Shown in pieces: positions 60,651 to 64,000 of a DNA stretch of 64,000 nucleotides. The stretch is from NCBI RefSeq assembly GCF_009856295.1, contig NZ_WMEU01000001.1, positions 992,001 to 1,056,000 on the forward strand, read 5' to 3'. A program made the position numbers and the translations under genes. The notes below the pieces were generated by a model. It made no database searches and was not told the DNA's origin. It saw only the letters and a list, made by a program, of their open reading frames with translations. This stretch comes from Pontibacillus yanchengensis (GTDB taxonomy: Bacteria > Bacillota > Bacilli > Bacillales > BH030062). Every line of letters starts with the position of its first letter. Positions within the stretch are counted from its first letter, which is position 1.

Positions 60651-62184
60651 GGTTAGCCACCTCTATACACGCCTGTTGGATGAATGCCAAGAACGCCTCT
60701 TGCCCCTCAAGGGTTTGTTTAAAAACACCCGCATGTTCTAATACTTCAGAGAACCGTTTTCCGATTTCATCTTGAAGCACTTCTTGGATATTAGTAGTTG
60801 AACAATCCTTTTTTGCTAAAATCTCTCTTGCCCAGGGAACATGTTTTGCAGTATTTTCGTTTGCCATTGCTCCATCTAGATTATCACTCTCCATATAGTG
60901 GGCAAGTTCTTTCATTTCTTCTATTAACCTACCGGGTAGAACAGCAAGACCCATCACTTCAATCAACCCTATATTCTCCTTCTTTATATGATGAACAGAG
61001 TCATGAGGATGGAATATGCCCATAGGATGCTCCTCACTCGTACGATTATTTCGAAGCACTAGATCAAGTTCATATTTTCCATCTCGACATCTTACTATAG
61101 GAGTAATTGTATTATGGCACTCTCCATTGGTTTCTGCATAAATACCTACATCTCGATCACTATAGTTTCGCCAACTATTTAATAACTCTCCCCCGAGCTC
61201 ACTAATGCGCTTTCTGTCTGAACCTTTAAGCCTTAAAACAGACATTGGCCAATGTACGATTCCTGACTCAATATCCTCATACCCAGGGATTGTAATTTCA
61301 TTACGGATGGGCGCTTTGGCCATCGGAAATTCATGATGACCTCCTTGGAAATGGTCATGACTTAGAATTGACCCTCCTACAATGGGTAAATCTGCATTGG
61401 AACCAATAAAATAGTGCGGGAATTTTGAAGAGAAATGAAGGAGACGATCAAACCCCTCTTTTGATACTTCCATGGGGCGGTGCTGCTCTGAAAGTAAAAT
61501 AGCATGTTCATTATAATAAACATAAGGAGAGTACTGGAGGTACCATTGCTCTTCTTCTAATTCAACTGGAATTAATCGATGATTGTCTCGAGCCGGATGA
61601 TCCAGTCTTCCAGCATACCCCTCATTTTCCTTACATAATAAACAACGTGGGTATTTTATTTCTTCTTTTTTCGCTCGAGCAGCTGCTATTGCTTTTGGAT
61701 CTTTCTCAGGTTTAGATAAATTGATAGTAATCTCTAAATCACCATACTCCGTGCTACTATACCAATGCATATTTTTCGCAATTCTATCAGTTTTAATATA
61801 ATAAGAAGCTTTTGATAAATGATAGAAATAATCCGTAGCTGTGACAGGACCTTTCGTGTTATAAAAATGGTTGAATTGGTGAATGACCTGAGACGGAAAT
61901 GGAATTAATTTATTCATGATTTTGGCATCAAACAAATCACGCTCCGTAATCGTGTCATCCTCAATTAATCCTTTGTCACTCGCGTAATCTAGTAAACGAG
62001 ACAACACACTTACAAGGTCCATAATCGGTTTACAAGAAGGGGGCATTTCTGTCGGTTGATAATTTTCTAAGCGAAATAAAGACAGCAATTGATTTCGAAC
62101 GTAATCTACATCCCACTTCTCTATCAGTTGTTGATTAACTCCATATTGAATTAGTAAATCAATATCATGATAAATGTTGTTCAT
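60643..62184 (-). CDS. galT: UDP-glucose--hexose-1-phosphate uridylyltransferase (GalT, Firmicutes type)
   Basis: A 513-residue class II GalT, the long form found in Bacilli. Visible are RCLLCKENEGYAGRLDHPARDNHR, GGSILSHDHFQGGHHEFPM with the active His residues, and NNRTSEEHPMGIFHPH. It swaps UMP between UDP-glucose and galactose-1-phosphate in the Leloir pathway. AAGGGGCGATTGAA precedes the ATG. Confidence 0.94.
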   Translation of the reverse strand: MNNIYHDIDLLIQYGVNQQLIEKWDVDYVRNQLLSLFRLENYQPTEMPPSCKPIMDLVSVLSRLLDYASDKGLIEDDTITERDLFDAKIMNKLIPFPSQVIHQFNHFYNTKGPVTATDYFYHLSKASYYIKTDRIAKNMHWYSSTEYGDLEITINLSKPEKDPKAIAAARAKKEEIKYPRCLLCKENEGYAGRLDHPARDNHRLIPVELEEEQWYLQYSPYVYYNEHAILLSEQHRPMEVSKEGFDRLLHFSSKFPHYFIGSNADLPIVGGSILSHDHFQGGHHEFPMAKAPIRNEITIPGYEDIESGIVHWPMSVLRLKGSDRKRISELGGELLNSWRNYSDRDVGIYAETNGECHNTITPIVRCRDGKYELDLVLRNNRTSEEHPMGIFHPHDSVHHIKKENIGLIEVMGLAVLPGRLIEEMKELAHYMESDNLDGAMANENTAKHVPWAREILAKKDCSTTNIQEVLQDEIGKRFSEVLEHAGVFKQTLEGQEAFLAFIQQACIEVANHD

Positions 62185-62199
62185 TTCAATCGCCCCTTG

Positions 62200-63189
62200 T
62201 TAAGATGAATAGCCATCAGGATGTTTTCGACACCAATTCCATGCTGTTTCTATCATTGTCTCTAAATCCGAATAATTAGGCTTCCAACCCAGCTTATTTT
62301 TTGCTTTTTCAGAAGAAGCTACTAATTTGGCTGGATCACCAGGCCTCCTCGGTGCAACCTCTGCTGGGATGGGATGACCCGTCACCTGTCTTACTGTTTC
62401 AATTACTTCTTTAACAGAGAAACCATGCCCATTCCCTAGATTATAGATATCACTTTCTGCACCTTTCTGTAGAGCTCGAACTGCTAAAAGGTGGACATCT
62501 ACCAAATCGTTCACATGGACATAATCTCTTATACACGTTCCATCAGGAGTATCATAATCATCACCAAACACCATAATTTTTTCTCGTTTCCCCAGTGCAA
62601 CTTGTAGAATGATAGGAATTAAATGGGTTTCAGGCCGATGATCTTCACCTAATCTACCATTTGGATCAGCACCAGCTACATTGAAATATCTAAACACAAT
62701 GGAACGAATGCCATGCGCTTGTTCCGCCCATTTGAGCATCTTTTCAATCGCTAGTTTCGTCTCTCCATAAGGATTGGTTGGTATGGTAGGGTCTGATTCT
62801 AAAATTGGGATTTGATCCGGTTCCCCATAGGTTGCTGCAGTAGAAGAGAAGACGATATGCTTTACATCATTCTTTGCCATTGTTTTCAATAGGGTGATAG
62901 CGCCTCCAACATTGTTATCATAGTATTCTAGTGGTTTTTCGACACTTTCCCCAACTAAGGAATTAGCAGCAAAATGAATAACGGAATCTATCTTGTTATA
63001 CTGAAAAACATTATCTAGAAATTGTTCATCCCGCATATCCCCATCATAAAATGTAGCTTGTTCTAAGACTGCACTTCGATGACCTGTCTGGATGTTATCA
63101 ATAACAACAACCTCTTCTCCTTGATTAAGTAATGATGCAACAGCATGACTTCCGATATATCCTGCACCACCACAGACTAAAACCGTCAT
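62200..63189 (-). CDS. galE: UDP-glucose 4-epimerase
   Basis: A 329-residue short-chain epimerase: NAD-binding GGAGYIGSHA, catalytic SSTAATYGEP with YGETK, RYFNVAGAD, and GDPAKLVASS near the C-terminus. It regenerates UDP-glucose from UDP-galactose. Its start overlaps the galK stop as ATGA, and galT follows after 15 bp. Confidence 0.96.
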   Translation of the reverse strand: MTVLVCGGAGYIGSHAVASLLNQGEEVVVIDNIQTGHRSAVLEQATFYDGDMRDEQFLDNVFQYNKIDSVIHFAANSLVGESVEKPLEYYDNNVGGAITLLKTMAKNDVKHIVFSSTAATYGEPDQIPILESDPTIPTNPYGETKLAIEKMLKWAEQAHGIRSIVFRYFNVAGADPNGRLGEDHRPETHLIPIILQVALGKREKIMVFGDDYDTPDGTCIRDYVHVNDLVDVHLLAVRALQKGAESDIYNLGNGHGFSVKEVIETVRQVTGHPIPAEVAPRRPGDPAKLVASSEKAKNKLGWKPNYSDLETMIETAWNWCRKHPDGYSS

Positions 63190-64000
63190 ATTGTCACTCC
63201 CTCTTCTAGCTTTTTAGCACCATCGCTAATATTCACGATATAGAAATCAGCTTCCAAGCCTGTAACTTGCTTATATTTCAACCCAACCTGTTCCTTAAAC
63301 CTCTCTACGTCCATTTTTTTAACTATACTGATTGTGCAACCACCAAAGCCTGCACCAGTCATTCTAGACCCTATCGCCCCTTCTTCCCATGATGCTTCGA
63401 CTAGTGTATCTAATTCAAGACCAGTTACTTCATAATCATCACGTAATGATATATGTGATTCATTCATTAACTTACCAAATGCTTGGATATCTCCAACTTT
63501 TAATTTTTCAACTGCTAAGATGGTACGACGATTTTCATAGACTGCGTGACGAGCTCGTTTACAATCTTCTTCATTTTCTATAGCATGGCTCAATTGCTCA
63601 AATTCAACCTCTGTTAAATCTCCTAAAGACTGAATTGGGCTATGCATTTGCAGTTGAGCAAGCGCTCGTTCACATTGTTCTCGACGGGTGTTATAAGCAG
63701 AATCCGTAAGTCCACGTCGCTTATTGGTATTAGCAATCACAAGAACTTCTTCATTTAATTGTAAAGGTGTGTAGTGATAATCCAACGTTTGACAATCTAG
63801 CAATATAGCATGATTTCTACGCCCCATTCCAATTGCAAATTGGTCCATAATACCACAGTTCACACCAACAAATTCATTCTCAGCTCTTTGTGAGATTTGA
63901 ACCAATTCGACCATATCAATGGGAAGGTCATTTACATCTCGTAACATCACAGCTGTTACTAACTCAATGGAGGCGGAAGAGGATAGGCCAGCTCCATTAG
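63186..64000 (-). CDS. galK: galactokinase, C-terminal part (cut by window edge)
   Basis: About 270 C-terminal residues of galactokinase. The ATP-binding GHMP motif NGAGLSSSASIELV is at the window edge; then GVNCGIMDQFAIGMG, LLDCQTLDYHYTPL and GSRMTGAGFGGCTISIV follow. It phosphorylates galactose. The frame runs to position 64000 without a start, so the N-terminal third lies outside. First visible gene of galK-galE-galT-mutarotase-GH42. Confidence 0.95.
   Translation of the reverse strand, partial: NGAGLSSSASIELVTAVMLRDVNDLPIDMVELVQISQRAENEFVGVNCGIMDQFAIGMGRRNHAILLDCQTLDYHYTPLQLNEEVLVIANTNKRRGLTDSAYNTRREQCERALAQLQMHSPIQSLGDLTEVEFEQLSHAIENEEDCKRARHAVYENRRTILAVEKLKVGDIQAFGKLMNESHISLRDDYEVTGLELDTLVEASWEEGAIGSRMTGAGFGGCTISIVKKMDVERFKEQVGLKYKQVTGLEADFYIVNISDGAKKLEEGVTI

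Overview
The window looks like a chromosomal segment of a low-GC, spore-forming Gram-positive bacterium of the Bacillaceae. The signs are strong AGGAGG-type ribosome binding sites, frequent TTG and GTG starts, a Spo0E-like phosphatase, an RsbR-type STAS protein, the LutABC/LutR and CitA/CitR pairs known from Bacillus, and intrinsic terminators after most units. The species cannot be fixed from the sequence. No rRNA, tRNA, CRISPR array, transposase or phage gene was seen. It is an accessory-metabolism region, mostly on the minus strand.

Region 1 (1-9480) is an acyl-CoA degradation operon on the minus strand: carboxyltransferase, enoyl-CoA hydratase, a two-piece AtuA-type protein, an AMP-forming acyl-CoA ligase and two acyl-CoA dehydrogenases, the second cut by the window edge. 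A textbook sigma-54 promoter (GG-N10-GC) precedes it. The divergent gene encodes a CBS-PAS-PAS-AAA+-Fis activator with the GAFTGA loop, so sensor, promoter and operon form one unit. Region 2 (9507-15863) holds citR/citA and the lactate-utilisation genes lutA-lutB-lutC with lutR. Two TCATC-N-GATGA operators are present, one inside a perfect 37-bp palindrome.

Region 3 (16059-19087) holds an isochorismatase-like hydrolase, small lipoproteins and a CutC-family protein. Region 4 (19254-33153) is a catabolic block predicted to convert anthranilate through 3-hydroxyanthranilate to pyruvate and acetyl-CoA. It has a two-component flavin hydroxylase, 3-hydroxyanthranilate dioxygenase, ACMS decarboxylase, a RidA-type deaminase, a semialdehyde dehydrogenase, and the hydratase/aldolase/acetaldehyde dehydrogenase/decarboxylase/tautomerase set. 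It also carries a stand-alone FAD synthetase-like protein, a TRAP transporter and an IclR regulator. A perfect palindrome overlaps the -10 of the lead promoter. Region 5 (33200-37340) holds decayed small ORFs, an orphan GAF-PAS histidine kinase, a Spo0E-like gene, an RsbR-like gene and repeats.

Region 6 (37348-50933) is a copper island: Csp-type copper storage protein, CopZ, a CPH-type (CopB) ATPase, multicopper oxidase, cupredoxin lipoprotein, DUF4396 and Met-rich membrane proteins, a two-component system, CcdA- and TlpA-like thiol proteins and a sortilin-like lipoprotein. Six promoters here share a 17-bp box, CTGCACAATTTCTTGAT, at fixed distances from the -10. It is the best candidate for an undescribed regulon. 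Region 7 (51771-64000) is a galactoside block: GH32 beta-fructosidase, an ABC sugar importer, a LacI regulator, GH42 beta-galactosidase, a mutarotase-like protein, galT, galE and the 3' part of galK.

Two dispersed intergenic repeat families run through the window: a structured element of about 200 bp (two diverged copies) and a GGGACAGG-type palindromic repeat (six loci) lying at gene ends.
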